Assembly: GCA_031276485.1 (NCBI GenBank)
Contig: JAISMY010000115.1
Location: 1 to 54,024, forward strand
DNA: 54,024 nucleotides
Direction: 5' to 3'
Source of the DNA: Desulfovibrio sp.
GTDB lineage: Bacteria; Desulfobacterota; Desulfovibrionia; Desulfovibrionales; Desulfovibrionaceae
The notes beneath the pieces were generated by a model. The model did not search any database. It was not told the origin of the DNA and worked only from the letters and a program-made list of their open reading frames with translations. Positions 1 through 9,565 of the stretch are shown here, in pieces. Within the stretch, counting starts at the first letter, position 1. Every line of letters begins with the position of its first letter. The position numbers and the translations under genes are program-made.

Positions 1-28
1 TGCTTTCTGCTGAAAGCAAATCGGCATC
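1..28. repeat. Right arm of a hairpin repeat cut by the window edge
   Basis: The first bases hold TGCTTTC-TGCT-GAAAGCA, the centre of a stem-loop. The same centre and loop recur at 19291-19310 inside a perfect 16-bp hairpin. Here the right arm continues AAATCGGCAT, against AAATTGGTAT at 19308-19317, so this is a diverged copy whose left arm lies outside the window. It ends about 20 bases before rapZ. Confidence 0.6.
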
Positions 29-49
29 ACCTGAAACAATACTCCCGCC

Positions 50-940
50 ATGGCATCGGATACAACAACCAAACCCGCGGCCGTCGTCATCACCGGCCTG
101 TCCGGTTCCGGCAAAAGCACCGCCTTGTCCGTCTTCGAAGACTTGTCTTTTTTTACCGTAGACGGCCTGCCCGCACGCTTCGCCGCGCCTATGGCGGATA
201 TGATCGGTGAGGAAATTCCCGCTAAATACCGGGGCATCGCCCTGGGCATGGACCTCAGGCAAAGCGGTTTTATCGACGAATTCACAACGGCCCTGCCCGA
301 ACTGGCAAAACGCGGATTCGTTCCCTACGTGCTGTTTTTTGAAGCAGGCAACGATGTGCTGCTCAAACGCTACGCCACCACCAGACGACCGCATCACCTG
401 GAAAAAGAGGGTCTGGGCCTGGAGCAGGCCGTGGACATGGAACGTCACAGACTCCGCCGTTTGCGCAAAAGCGCGGATATGGTGGTCGATACCTCGGATT
501 ATTCCGTCCACGACCTGCGCCGCGTCATCCTCAATAAATGGAAAATGTTGAGCTCCCAGACACGTACTCTCAAAATTCACCTCATCACCTTCGGGTTCAA
601 ATACGGCATCCCGGCCGAAGCCGATATGCTCTTCGACCTGCGCTTCCTTCCCAATCCCTACTTTGTCTCTGAACTCAAGTCCCTGTCCGGCCTTGACGTT
701 CAGGTCGCCGAATTTGTACTCAACAACGAAACCGGTCGGGAATTTTTCACGAAGCTCAAGGACTTCATGAGCTTTATCCTCAGGCAGTTCGAGCAGGAAG
801 GCCGCTACAGGCTGACCGTCGCCGTCGGATGCACCGGCGGCAGGCACAGGTCCGTCGCAATTGCCGAAGCGCTGGCCGCCGTCTTCAGAGCCGGGCAGTA
901 CGCCTTCACGCTCGAACACCGCCACCTGGAACTGGGTTGA
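50..940 (+). CDS. rapZ: RNase adapter protein RapZ (YvcJ-type nucleotide-binding protein)
   Basis: This 296-residue protein has the full RapZ layout. A P-loop, GLSGSGKS, lies at residues 16-23, and the conserved C-terminal signature GCTGGRHRS at about 260-268. Length is typical of the family. In enterobacteria RapZ binds the sRNAs GlmY/GlmZ and steers RNase E to control amino-sugar synthesis; outside that group it is a P-loop NTPase whose RNA role is less clear, so the function here is inferred by family. The ATG at 50 follows a repeat hairpin. Seventeen bases past the stop begins a truncated glycosyltransferase start, so its original downstream partner appears to have been lost. Confidence 0.95.
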   Translation: MASDTTTKPAAVVITGLSGSGKSTALSVFEDLSFFTVDGLPARFAAPMADMIGEEIPAKYRGIALGMDLRQSGFIDEFTTALPELAKRGFVPYVLFFEAGNDVLLKRYATTRRPHHLEKEGLGLEQAVDMERHRLRRLRKSADMVVDTSDYSVHDLRRVILNKWKMLSSQTRTLKIHLITFGFKYGIPAEADMLFDLRFLPNPYFVSELKSLSGLDVQVAEFVLNNETGREFFTKLKDFMSFILRQFEQEGRYRLTVAVGCTGGRHRSVAIAEALAAVFRAGQYAFTLEHRHLELG

Positions 941-956
941 TGAGGGGGAAATTTGC

Positions 957-1080
957 GTGAACGTACGCTACTGCACATATTTTGACAGAAATTATCTGCC
1001 GCGCGGCCTGGTCATGATCGACTCTCTGCTCGCGCATGATCCGGACGCCGACATCACCGTGCTGTTGATCACCCGATTAA
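957..1080 (+). pseudogene. 5' fragment of a glycosyltransferase
   Basis: A GTG at 957 sits behind a good ribosome-binding site (GAGGGGGA). It opens with VNVRYCTYFDRNYLPRGL and continues into a stretch like the start of DxD-type glycosyltransferases (first beta strand, then a sugar-nucleotide-binding segment). After about 40 codons, near ITVLL, the family-like sequence stops and the frame runs on into unrelated residues up to 1562. I read this as the surviving N-terminus of a deleted gene once translated just after rapZ. The exact break is uncertain because no alignment could be run. Confidence 0.55.
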
Positions 1081-1239
1081 AGCTTGCCGCGATTAGCGTA
1101 AATAGCGCACTCCGCATAAAAAGACATGTCCCTCCTGTTTGGCAATGTTTATTCGGTGGAGCAATATTAGTGTACACTCTCCTTTTGCATATCAGGAAGC
1201 TGACGACTGTCCGCTCCGCACAAAACGAGGAGGTCGAGG

Positions 1240-1341
1240 ATGCGCTCACCGGCGGAAATGGATACCATACAGATCGAACTTACCAATCAATGCGTACACA
1301 GTTGCGGCAATTGCACGCGCTTTTGTGGCTTTTCGCGGTGA
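1240..1341 (+). pseudogene. 5' fragment of a radical SAM protein
   Basis: An ATG at 1240, preceded by GAGGAGGTCGAGG, opens a 33-codon frame. It contains IQIELTNQCVHSCGNCTRFC: a CxxxCxxC iron-sulfur motif in the position and context seen at the start of radical SAM enzymes. The frame then ends in TGA at 1339-1341. The strong ribosome-binding site and intact cluster motif argue for a real gene start whose body was deleted. The bases from 1342 to 1554 show no recognisable product. Confidence 0.5.
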
Positions 1342-1554
1342 ACGGCATCGTCCCGTCTCCGGAGTTTGTCGGTCGGATCGGAGAATATATTTTCAATCCG
1401 GGTCGGCTTTATTCCTTCCCCAACGCCGATGGAGACGGTGACAGCGCTGTATTGTTCAGCACACGGGCACTGTCTCTGAACCCATACTGGAAATGGAAGG
1501 AGCTTACTTCCCTCTGGCCCAAGAACAAGCGCTGCGTTGTGCAAGGAATTGCTG

Positions 1555-2763
1555 ATGTGTAAGAGAACTCTTTTTGTAATTGATCCCGGGTTTTGCGCTG
1601 TCACCGGTCATCACCTTTCGACAAACGGCATGTTGCGCGCCGTTTGCGGAGAGAATGCCGTCAATTGTATAATTTTCGCAAGCCGAGATCTCGATTACCC
1701 TTCAAAAAAAGACACGGTTCTCCTGGAAAAAATTTGCGGCTTGCAGAATATTTCGTGCTGCTTTTCCGAAATTGTCTACCGACCGCCAAAGGTTGCGGAG
1801 AGGGAGGGAAGCAACAAGGTTGAGAACGTCAAAAAGCTGGGGTCGCTCTTTGCTGAAGAATTGCGGTTGTTCGTTGAGCCGTATATTACGGAAGGTACCG
1901 TCCTTTTCAGCCATACCGCCAACGCCTGTATTGTGTACGGATATGCTCTGTGGTTGCGGCAGTTGAGGAAAACGCCGCCCCGCGTGGTTGTCCATTACAT
2001 AGATTTGGCGGATGATGATGCCGGCATGGAGGCGGATCGTTTCGCCCTGCAAGTGGTTTCGGCGCACTCCTCTGTGACGGTATTGGGCGGCAGCGTCCCT
2101 CTTTGCCGTATGCTTGAGCACTATACCGGCAAGGAAACTGGACGTCTGCCTACCCCGTTACACGTTTTGCAAATGCGCGAACGGCCTTCTCCATTGCAGG
2201 ACGCGTTTCCGGTATACGGTGTAGTGGGGGAAGCGCGGCGAGGAAAAAATTTTGAAATGCTTCCCGTGAGCATCGGGCAGTATATCGTTGCCGGCGGGTC
2301 CGGTAAATTTTTGATCCAGATGCACAGGAGGGACCCGCGCATGGAGGCCGTGATCGAAATGCTGTCGGCGTTGCGGGAAAAGTTTCCCTTACGGATTGAT
2401 TTGCAGTTGCAACCGCTCTACGGCGAAGAATACTATAACCATATAAGCCGGTGTGATGTGGTCCTTTTGCCGTATCCGGCGCGTAACTACAGGATTAAGC
2501 CGACATTTATCGCCTTCGAAGCCGCGGCGTCCGGCGTTTCCTCAATCGTACAGCGCGGAACCAGCATGGAGAAGGAGTTGCAGTTGTTGAACAACGGCAG
2601 CGTTTTTATGGACGGAGACGCCCCCGTATATCTGACCGGCGCGCTGCGGGCCTTCGAGCGTGACCTCGCGGCGAACAGACGTGCCGCATTTGATGCGATG
2701 TCCAAGTGCCGGGCCGCGCATAACCAGGACAAGTATTTTTCCGTAGTTATGGGTGACGCATGA
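1555..2763 (+). CDS. Glycosyltransferase, GT-B/GT4-like
   Basis: This 402-residue protein begins MCKRTLFVIDPGF; AAGGA about 8 bases upstream supports the ATG at 1555 rather than the TTG at 1537. The C-terminal half has the GT-B pattern: a strand ending in SRCDVVLLPYPARNYR, then a helix with FIAFEAAASGVSSIV, which in GT4 enzymes forms the donor-sugar pocket. No membrane segment is evident. Base composition looks lower in GC than the flanking rapZ and lpt genes, and the gene sits among deletion remnants, consistent with a transferred or decaying polysaccharide locus. Donor and acceptor cannot be told. Confidence 0.7.
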   Translation: MCKRTLFVIDPGFCAVTGHHLSTNGMLRAVCGENAVNCIIFASRDLDYPSKKDTVLLEKICGLQNISCCFSEIVYRPPKVAEREGSNKVENVKKLGSLFAEELRLFVEPYITEGTVLFSHTANACIVYGYALWLRQLRKTPPRVVVHYIDLADDDAGMEADRFALQVVSAHSSVTVLGGSVPLCRMLEHYTGKETGRLPTPLHVLQMRERPSPLQDAFPVYGVVGEARRGKNFEMLPVSIGQYIVAGGSGKFLIQMHRRDPRMEAVIEMLSALREKFPLRIDLQLQPLYGEEYYNHISRCDVVLLPYPARNYRIKPTFIAFEAAASGVSSIVQRGTSMEKELQLLNNGSVFMDGDAPVYLTGALRAFERDLAANRRAAFDAMSKCRAAHNQDKYFSVVMGDA

Positions 2764-2846
2764 CGATTGCGCAAAAAAAAAGCAAAGTCGTCAGTACCGC
2801 CGGCAATTCTAATTTTAGACTTTTTTGAAAAAAATTTTCCCTCCTG

Positions 2847-2898
2847 AGCCGATTGTACAGAAGAAAAAAGTCCATTATTCCCACAGAATCGGCTTTTT
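2847..2898 (+). terminator. Probable terminator of the glycosyltransferase
   Basis: AGCCGATT (2847-2854) pairs perfectly with AATCGGCT (2887-2894) and is followed by a run of T. The 32-base loop is longer than usual, so strength is uncertain. Confidence 0.45.
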
Positions 2899-3037
2899 GT
2901 CCCGCCGGACAATGCTGCAAAACCACAGCCAGGGCCAGACCCATCATACAGACTTGCCCGTTATTTTACGCCCATAATGTAAATTATGTTAACTTTACTA
3001 TATGCAAGTTACAAAAGGACGTCCCTGCCGTCGAAGG

Positions 3038-3063
3038 TTTGAGGTCCTAGGCGGAACCTCAAA
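3038..3063. terminator. Inverted repeat downstream of lptB
   Basis: TTTGAGGT (3038-3045) and ACCTCAAA (3056-3063) form a perfect 8-bp stem around a 10-base loop. It lies about 30 bases beyond the lptB stop and could end transcription of the pyrG-lptB operon on the minus strand, although there is no strong U tract. Confidence 0.4.
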
Positions 3064-3064
3064 G

Positions 3065-3103
3065 TTGTTTACAGTTGGAAGACAGATTGTTTACAGTTGG
3101 AAG
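3065..3103. repeat. Tandem 22-bp duplication of the lptB 3' end
   Basis: The 17-mer TTGTTTACAGTTGGAAG occurs at 3065-3081 and again at 3087-3103. The second copy encodes the last codons and stop of lptB on the minus strand; the first copy is a duplicate just past that stop. Confidence 0.8.
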
Positions 3104-3825
3104 GTCTCGCCCAGATACACGCGTCGGGCTTTCGGGTTGTTGATCAGTTCTTCGGGAGTTCCGTGAACGATGATCTTTCCTTCGTGCATGAGGTAAGCCC
3201 TGTCGCATATGCCCAGTGTTTCCCTGACGTTGTGGTCTGTTATGACTATCCCTATCCCACGCGTTTTCAAGTCCTGGATGAGGGATTGAATATCGTCCAC
3301 GGCAAGGGGGTCTATGCCGGCAAAGGGTTCGTCAAGCAGGATGAATTCGGGTTCACGGATGAGGGATCTGGCAATTTCAAGGCGTCTGCGCTCGCCGCCG
3401 GACAGGTGCGCCGCCGGTGAGGCGCACAGGTGCGCGATGTTGAATTCTTCAAGTAATTCTTCAGCTTTTTCCCGCTGCTCCGCTTTGTTCAAATTTGTAT
3501 ATTCCAGAATGACGCGCAGGTTATCCATGACCGACAGGCGTTTGAACACGGAGCTTTCTTGGGGAAGGTAGGAAAGACCCCGCAGCGCCCGTTCGTGCAG
3601 GGGCAGGCCCGTTATCTCCTTCCCGTCCATAAGTACGGCGCCCGAATCTACTTTCTGGATGCCGATGATCATGTAGAAGCTTGTCGTTTTGCCGGCGCCG
3701 TTGGGGCCCAGCAATCCGACGATTTCATGCCTGCCGACCTCCAGGGAAACCCCGCGCACGACTTCACGGTCTCCGTACCATTTGTGCAGTTGCACAGCCT
3801 GCAGCATGCCGTCTTGGGGATTCAC
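3091..3825 (-). CDS. lptB: LPS export ABC transporter ATP-binding protein LptB
   Basis: This 244-residue ABC ATPase has Walker A GPNGAGKT at residues 40-47, signature LSGGERRR, Walker B ILLDEPFAGID and an H-loop in VITDHNV. Length and the FAGIDPLAV segment are characteristic of LptB, which powers extraction of LPS from the inner membrane with LptFG and hands it to LptC-LptA. The start overlaps the end of lptA by four bases (ATGA type). lptF/lptG are not in the window. The last codons and stop have been duplicated in tandem immediately downstream. Confidence 0.96.
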   Translation of the reverse strand: MNPQDGMLQAVQLHKWYGDREVVRGVSLEVGRHEIVGLLGPNGAGKTTSFYMIIGIQKVDSGAVLMDGKEITGLPLHERALRGLSYLPQESSVFKRLSVMDNLRVILEYTNLNKAEQREKAEELLEEFNIAHLCASPAAHLSGGERRRLEIARSLIREPEFILLDEPFAGIDPLAVDDIQSLIQDLKTRGIGIVITDHNVRETLGICDRAYLMHEGKIIVHGTPEELINNPKARRVYLGETFQL

Positions 3826-4403
3826 CGCGCTCTGCTCTTGCCGCCGCTTATCGGAAGCGCGTTTTTGGGGCCGGCGTTGTCTGTTTTCTCGGGCGTGTAG
3901 AAAATCACGCCTGCGTTGTTCAGAACTTCGCTGTGGTTATTGCTGAAATAATGCACTATGGTACTGCCGGTTATCACGCTTTGTTTCCCGTCCTGGAGTC
4001 TGGGCGCGCCCTCCATGACAAATTTGTCCTGCCGCGCGTAATATGTGGCCCGCTCACATGTCCCCTGCCGTCCGTCGCTTTTCATACGCACATTGCCTTC
4101 GGCCGTTATGCGGTCTATCTCGCCGGCTTCCATGCCCTGGGCGTCGGCATCGGCCGGTTTTCGGCCGGTTTTGTCGAGATAGACAGTCATTTTCTCGGCC
4201 CATAATTCAAAATCAGGCCGTTTCACGTACACGTTACCGGAAAACAGGACGATTTGCGCGTCCGCGTCATAATCCATGCGTCCGGAATTGACGGCTGTCG
4301 GCACTCTGCCGCGCGCCGCGCTTTCCGCTGCGTACAGCGGGTGCAGGAGAACAAGCAGGAGCGCCGGACACAAAACAACGAGCAGTATTTTGCTTCTGTT
4401 CAT
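3822..4403 (-). CDS. lptA: LPS transport periplasmic protein LptA
   Basis: A 193-residue exported protein: an N-terminal signal peptide (about residues 1-25, ending near LYAAE), then an OstA/LptA beta-jellyroll domain. The domain pattern includes MDYDADAQIVLFSGNV, a later ITAEGNVRMKSDG repeat and a third turn with VITGSTIVHYF. LptA bridges LptC and LptD to carry LPS across the periplasm. The tail after residue 165 is short and charged. It overlaps lptB and lies 82 bases after lptC; that gap carries a sigma-70-like promoter, so lptAB may also be transcribed independently. Confidence 0.9.
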   Translation of the reverse strand: MNRSKILLVVLCPALLLVLLHPLYAAESAARGRVPTAVNSGRMDYDADAQIVLFSGNVYVKRPDFELWAEKMTVYLDKTGRKPADADAQGMEAGEIDRITAEGNVRMKSDGRQGTCERATYYARQDKFVMEGAPRLQDGKQSVITGSTIVHYFSNNHSEVLNNAGVIFYTPEKTDNAGPKNALPISGGKSRAR

Positions 4404-4445
4404 AATTTCCGCTCGGAGCAGTTCAATGTTTAGTACGCATCCGTA

Positions 4446-4474
4446 ATTATATATACGTTAAAAAGTAGTGGAAA
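4446..4474 (-). promoter_or_regulatory. Internal promoter for lptA-lptB
   Basis: On the minus strand TTTCCA (4474-4469) and a perfect TATAAT (4451-4446) are separated by exactly 17 bases in the only real gap of an otherwise overlapping operon. It ends about 43 bases before the lptA start. Confidence 0.6.
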
Positions 4475-4485
4475 CGCTGTAATAT

Positions 4486-5052
4486 TTATTCAAAATACAC
4501 TGAAACACCACCTTCGGCAGTCACCTGCCGGCTGTCCAAAAACCAGGTAATAGTTTCGGCGCGTCCGCTCAGGCCGTTGCCGTTGAATGTTCCTCCACCG
4601 GGAAAATTCATGGATTTTTGCGTACCGTTGTACACCAGCAGTTCACCGTCGAACGATTTGTCGTCCTGGGTAATATGCACATTGTCGATAAAGCGGATAA
4701 TACGTGACTTCTGCTCGATGTTGCCGTTAGCGGAACTGACGTGCATAACTTTGCCGTCTTCTTTCATAAAATATGTCAGACGGGGCTTTTCCACGACCAG
4801 CAAATCCTCGCTCTTCTGCAAACCGGCCCATTCGGCTTTCAGTCGCCACAGTTCCGCTCCACCCTCTCCCTGGCTGAGACTGATGCTCTTAAGAGCAAGG
4901 TTCAACGCGGCTTCGTTCTTCAGCTCGGACAGACTGCCGGGACTGTCTGTTCCGCCTTGTTCTTCCGGCGTTTTTTCCGGTGAGAAACAGTACGGAAAAA
5001 CACCGTAAAGCGCCGCGCAGACGCAGAAAACGGCTAAAACCTTTTTCAGCAA
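4486..5052 (-). CDS. lptC: LPS export ABC transporter periplasmic protein LptC
   Basis: A 188-residue protein with one N-terminal membrane anchor (residues 4-20), a short linker and a LptC/DUF1239 beta-jellyroll. The domain includes LSQGEGGAELWRLKAEWAGL, FIDNVHITQDDKSFDGELLVYNG and a final GRAETITWFLDSRQVTAEGGV, the usual last strands of the family. LptC sits in the inner membrane, accepts LPS from LptB2FG and passes it to LptA. The start overlaps the end of kdsC by seven bases, so the two are translationally coupled. Confidence 0.9.
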   Translation of the reverse strand: MLKKVLAVFCVCAALYGVFPYCFSPEKTPEEQGGTDSPGSLSELKNEAALNLALKSISLSQGEGGAELWRLKAEWAGLQKSEDLLVVEKPRLTYFMKEDGKVMHVSSANGNIEQKSRIIRFIDNVHITQDDKSFDGELLVYNGTQKSMNFPGGGTFNGNGLSGRAETITWFLDSRQVTAEGGVSVYFE

Positions 5053-5597
5053 CGCCTGCTCCAGGCCGCGAGTACGGCTTCATATTTGCCCTGGGCCATG
5101 AGCAGATGGCGCACCACCTCGCGCACGGCGCCCCGGCCGCCCTCGGCGACAGTCACGTAGCCGGCGATGTCCTTGACCTCCGGCTGGGCATTGGCAACGG
5201 CCATGGGCAGTCCGACCATGTCCATGACCGACAGATCAACCCAGTCGTCGCCGAGGTAAGCAATCTGTTCCCATGAAAGTTGATGTTTTTCTTTAAGTTC
5301 TTCCAGGCAGACCCGTTTATCAAGAAAACCGGCGAAATAGTCGGTAATGCCGAGATCGCGCACTCTCGCGGCCACGGCCGGGGAATCCAGGCCGGTGATG
5401 ACCGCGATGCGTATGCCCGCTTTCTGAGCAATTTTGATGCCGAGACCGTCCTGAACGTTAAAGCGTTTCATAACCTGATGCTGTAAATCGTAATACAGGC
5501 CGCCGTCGGTCAGAACACCGTCCACGTCGAGAATCAGGAGTCGTATGTCGGCGGCTGCCTGTACAGGGAAAAAACAGGCGCCGTGATTACCGTTCAT
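5046..5597 (-). CDS. kdsC: 3-deoxy-D-manno-octulosonate 8-phosphate phosphatase KdsC
   Basis: This 183-residue HAD phosphatase has motif I LDVDGVLTDGG (nucleophile Asp24 and Asp26) and motif IV GDDWVDLSVM, both typical of KdsC. It removes phosphate from Kdo-8-P in Kdo synthesis. A longer open frame reaches 5702, but the ATG at 5597 overlaps the kdsA stop as ATGA and places motif I at the usual distance from the start, so I chose it. Downstream it overlaps lptC, linking Kdo synthesis to LPS export. Confidence 0.95.
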   Translation of the reverse strand: MNGNHGACFFPVQAAADIRLLILDVDGVLTDGGLYYDLQHQVMKRFNVQDGLGIKIAQKAGIRIAVITGLDSPAVAARVRDLGITDYFAGFLDKRVCLEELKEKHQLSWEQIAYLGDDWVDLSVMDMVGLPMAVANAQPEVKDIAGYVTVAEGGRGAVREVVRHLLMAQGKYEAVLAAWSRRC

Positions 5598-6451
5598 GTT
5601 GCGCTCCAGACGGCGGCAAGCTGCCGCAGGACTTGCGGCAGGTCGGAAAGTGCAAGGCTGTTCGGACCGTCGCACAAGGCCCTGTCCGGGTCGGGGTGAC
5701 ATTCCAGAAAGACCCCGTCCGCCCCGGCCGCCGCCGCCGCGCGGGCAAGAAGGGGCACCATCTCCCGATCTCCGCCTGAAGATTCGCCCAGGCCGCCGGG
5801 TAACTGGGCCGAGTGCGTGGCGTCCATCACCAGCGGAACCCCGGCCCCGGCCATAAGTCGGAAAGAACGCATGTCCACGACCAGATTGTTGTAACCGAAG
5901 GAGGACCCGCGCTCCGTGAACAGGATTTTGCCGTTGCCTGTGGAAAGTATCTTGGCATGTACCTGCAGCATGTCCTGCGGTGCCAGAAACTGTCCTTTTT
6001 TCACATTGACGATGCGCCCGCTCTGTCCGGCAGCCAGCAGCAACGCGGTCTGCCGGCAGAGAAAGGCTGGAATTTGCAGAATATCAACGGACTCGGCCGT
6101 TTCTTCCACATCACCGGTTTCGTGCACGTCCGTGGTCACAGGCAGACCGCTTGCCTCCCTTACGGCACACAGCCATTCCAGGCCGCGCTTCAGGCCCGGC
6201 CCGCGGAAACTTTTGAGGGAAGTCCTGTTGGCCTTGTCGCAGGACGACTTGAACACGGCGAGCAGTCCGGCCTTTTCCGCCGCCGCCTTGACGGCGAAAG
6301 CGACTTCCAGCGCCAGATCGCGGCTTTCAAGAACGCAGGGGCCGGCAATCACGAAGCGTCGCGCGCACAACGCGGCATACAGGGCATCGACTGAAAGGTC
6401 CGACGCGCCTGCGGACACGGAAACCTTCTGCTGTTGTTCCGGAATAGACAT
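5594..6451 (-). CDS. kdsA: 3-deoxy-8-phosphooctulonate synthase KdsA
   Basis: A 285-residue class I aldolase-type enzyme. Family motifs are FKSSCDKANRTS (active-site Lys region), TDVHETGDVE, FLCRQT, TERGSSFGYNNLVVDMR and MDATHSAQLPGG. It condenses phosphoenolpyruvate with arabinose-5-phosphate. Length matches the family. Only three bases separate its start from the pyrG stop, and it overlaps kdsC, so the order pyrG-kdsA-kdsC supplies CTP and Kdo for CMP-Kdo formation. Confidence 0.97.
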   Translation of the reverse strand: MSIPEQQQKVSVSAGASDLSVDALYAALCARRFVIAGPCVLESRDLALEVAFAVKAAAEKAGLLAVFKSSCDKANRTSLKSFRGPGLKRGLEWLCAVREASGLPVTTDVHETGDVEETAESVDILQIPAFLCRQTALLLAAGQSGRIVNVKKGQFLAPQDMLQVHAKILSTGNGKILFTERGSSFGYNNLVVDMRSFRLMAGAGVPLVMDATHSAQLPGGLGESSGGDREMVPLLARAAAAAGADGVFLECHPDPDRALCDGPNSLALSDLPQVLRQLAAVWSAT

Positions 6452-6454
6452 ACG

Positions 6455-8236
<1,782 letters not shown>

Positions 8237-8301
8237 TTATGTACAATAAACGGCAAAAAAAAGAAATGGAAATATCTGCCTCCCCTTCCGGCGCTGCTGA
8301 G

Positions 8302-9105
8302 ATGTCCGCCCGAGTTCTGGTGATCGGCGGCTACGGCGTCAACTGTGAAAAAGAGTGCGCATACGCCGCGCGCAAGGCCGGGGCGGAGGTTGCTGACATA
8401 GTTTTTTTTTCTGATCTGGCGGCGGGACGCAGGCGCATCGCCGACTACAACTTCGTTATTTTTCCCGGCGGTTTTCTGGACGGCGACGACTTGGGCGCGG
8501 CCCAGGCAGCGGCCCAGCGCTGGAAATACTCCGCGCCCGCGCACGGCGCGCCGTTTACCGAGCAACTCCTGGCGCTGGTGGACCGGGGCGGGCTTATTCT
8601 TGGCATCTGCAACGGTTTTCAACTCCTCGTGAAACTCGGCCTGCTCCCGGCGCTGGACAACAAGTACCTGGAACGCCAAGTTTCCCTGACGCACAATGCT
8701 TCGGGGCGTTTCGAGGACCGCTGGTGCCGGTTGCTGGTCAACAGGGAAAGTCCCTGCGCGTTCACGCGCGGACTTGATTTTCTGTACATGCCGGTGCGTC
8801 ACGGGGAAGGCCGCCTGGTGCCTGCGGATGATGCGCTGCTGTACAGGCTGCATGCGGAAAATCTCGGCGTGCTGTACTATGCGGATGAACGCGGCCTGCC
8901 TACGCAGGACTACCCCGACAATCCGAACGGTTCACCCTTGGGATTGGCGGGTCTGTGCGACCCGACCGGGCGCATTTTCGGCCTTATGCCCCACCCGGAA
9001 GCCTACAACCACCCTGCCAATCATCCTGGCTGGACGCGCGGGGAAAGCGCTCCTTCCGGCCTGACGATCTTTGCCTGCGCCGTGCGTCTGCTTTGCGGGG
9101 GCTGA
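8302..9105 (+). CDS. purQ: Phosphoribosylformylglycinamidine synthase glutaminase subunit (PurQ-like)
   Basis: A class I glutamine amidotransferase: nucleophile Cys103 in LGICNGFQLL, a PGGFLDGDD loop, and His-Glu in GLMPHPEA. The size (267 residues) and the start RVLVIGGYGVNCEKE match the PurQ-like glutaminase of Desulfovibrio-type FGAM synthases. It releases ammonia for purine synthesis with a PurL partner not seen here. The open frame reaches 8155 and ATGs exist at 8239 and 8266; I chose 8302 because homologues start just before the first beta strand. None of these starts has a strong ribosome-binding site. Confidence 0.85.
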   Translation: MSARVLVIGGYGVNCEKECAYAARKAGAEVADIVFFSDLAAGRRRIADYNFVIFPGGFLDGDDLGAAQAAAQRWKYSAPAHGAPFTEQLLALVDRGGLILGICNGFQLLVKLGLLPALDNKYLERQVSLTHNASGRFEDRWCRLLVNRESPCAFTRGLDFLYMPVRHGEGRLVPADDALLYRLHAENLGVLYYADERGLPTQDYPDNPNGSPLGLAGLCDPTGRIFGLMPHPEAYNHPANHPGWTRGESAPSGLTIFACAVRLLCGG

Positions 9106-9129
9106 GCGCCCGGCTGCGCGGAGTTTTTC

Positions 9130-9528
9130 ATGATCCCATGCCGTATCTGCGGCCGCGATGCCTCGACAGGCCGGGTTAGGGGCTTTGTCCCCGCGCCCGA
9201 CAGCCAAAAACTCGCCCTCTGCCCGGAACACGATACCGCGGCAAACCGCGCGGACATGGAACGCGAATGGCGACAACTTCTGGAAAAGGAAACCGCGCTT
9301 GCCTTGTCCCTTGCCGGACTTAAAGCCGCGCCCCGCGTGTATGCCGTGACCGTGCGCTTTACCGGGGGCGGCACGCTTTCCTTCACCTGCCTTTCCTGCG
9401 CGCCCACGCCGCAAGATACCCTGCGTATCGAGGCGCCCGACGGCTCGCAGACCTTTATCCCCCTGCGCCACATTCGCGACTATACCGTCCGCACCCGCAT
9501 CTCCCCTGATATATGCGTTGAAAAGTAA
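9130..9528 (+). CDS. Small cysteine-rich conserved protein, possible zinc binder
   Basis: A 132-residue protein I cannot name. It begins MIPCRIC (Cys4, Cys7), has Cys31 and His34 in LALCPEH, and a second CxxC (Cys87, Cys90) in FTCLSC. A predicted helix at 40-60 and beta strands after 68 follow. The Cys/His layout suggests a structural zinc site, not an enzyme. It starts 25 bases after purQ and may be co-transcribed with it. It ends 37 bases before the convergent acyltransferase gene. Confidence 0.7.
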   Translation: MIPCRICGRDASTGRVRGFVPAPDSQKLALCPEHDTAANRADMEREWRQLLEKETALALSLAGLKAAPRVYAVTVRFTGGGTLSFTCLSCAPTPQDTLRIEAPDGSQTFIPLRHIRDYTVRTRISPDICVEK

Positions 9529-9565
9529 ACTTTTTAACACGGTATCGTCAGCCGAAACATGCCGT

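Larger units (their letters stand above)
2764..3090. other. AT-rich convergent intergenic region
   Basis: Between a plus-strand glycosyltransferase and minus-strand lptB there is no convincing gene. The region holds a terminator-like stem (2847-2898), an AT-rich part with the small palindrome CATAAT-GTAA-ATTATG near 2972-2987, an 8-bp inverted repeat (3038-3063) and a duplicated lptB end (3065-3103). Confidence 0.6.

Noticed and set aside
2853-3050. 65-codon frame in the gap before lptB
   Set aside because: It overlaps a terminator-like stem and AT-rich non-coding sequence and has no ribosome site.
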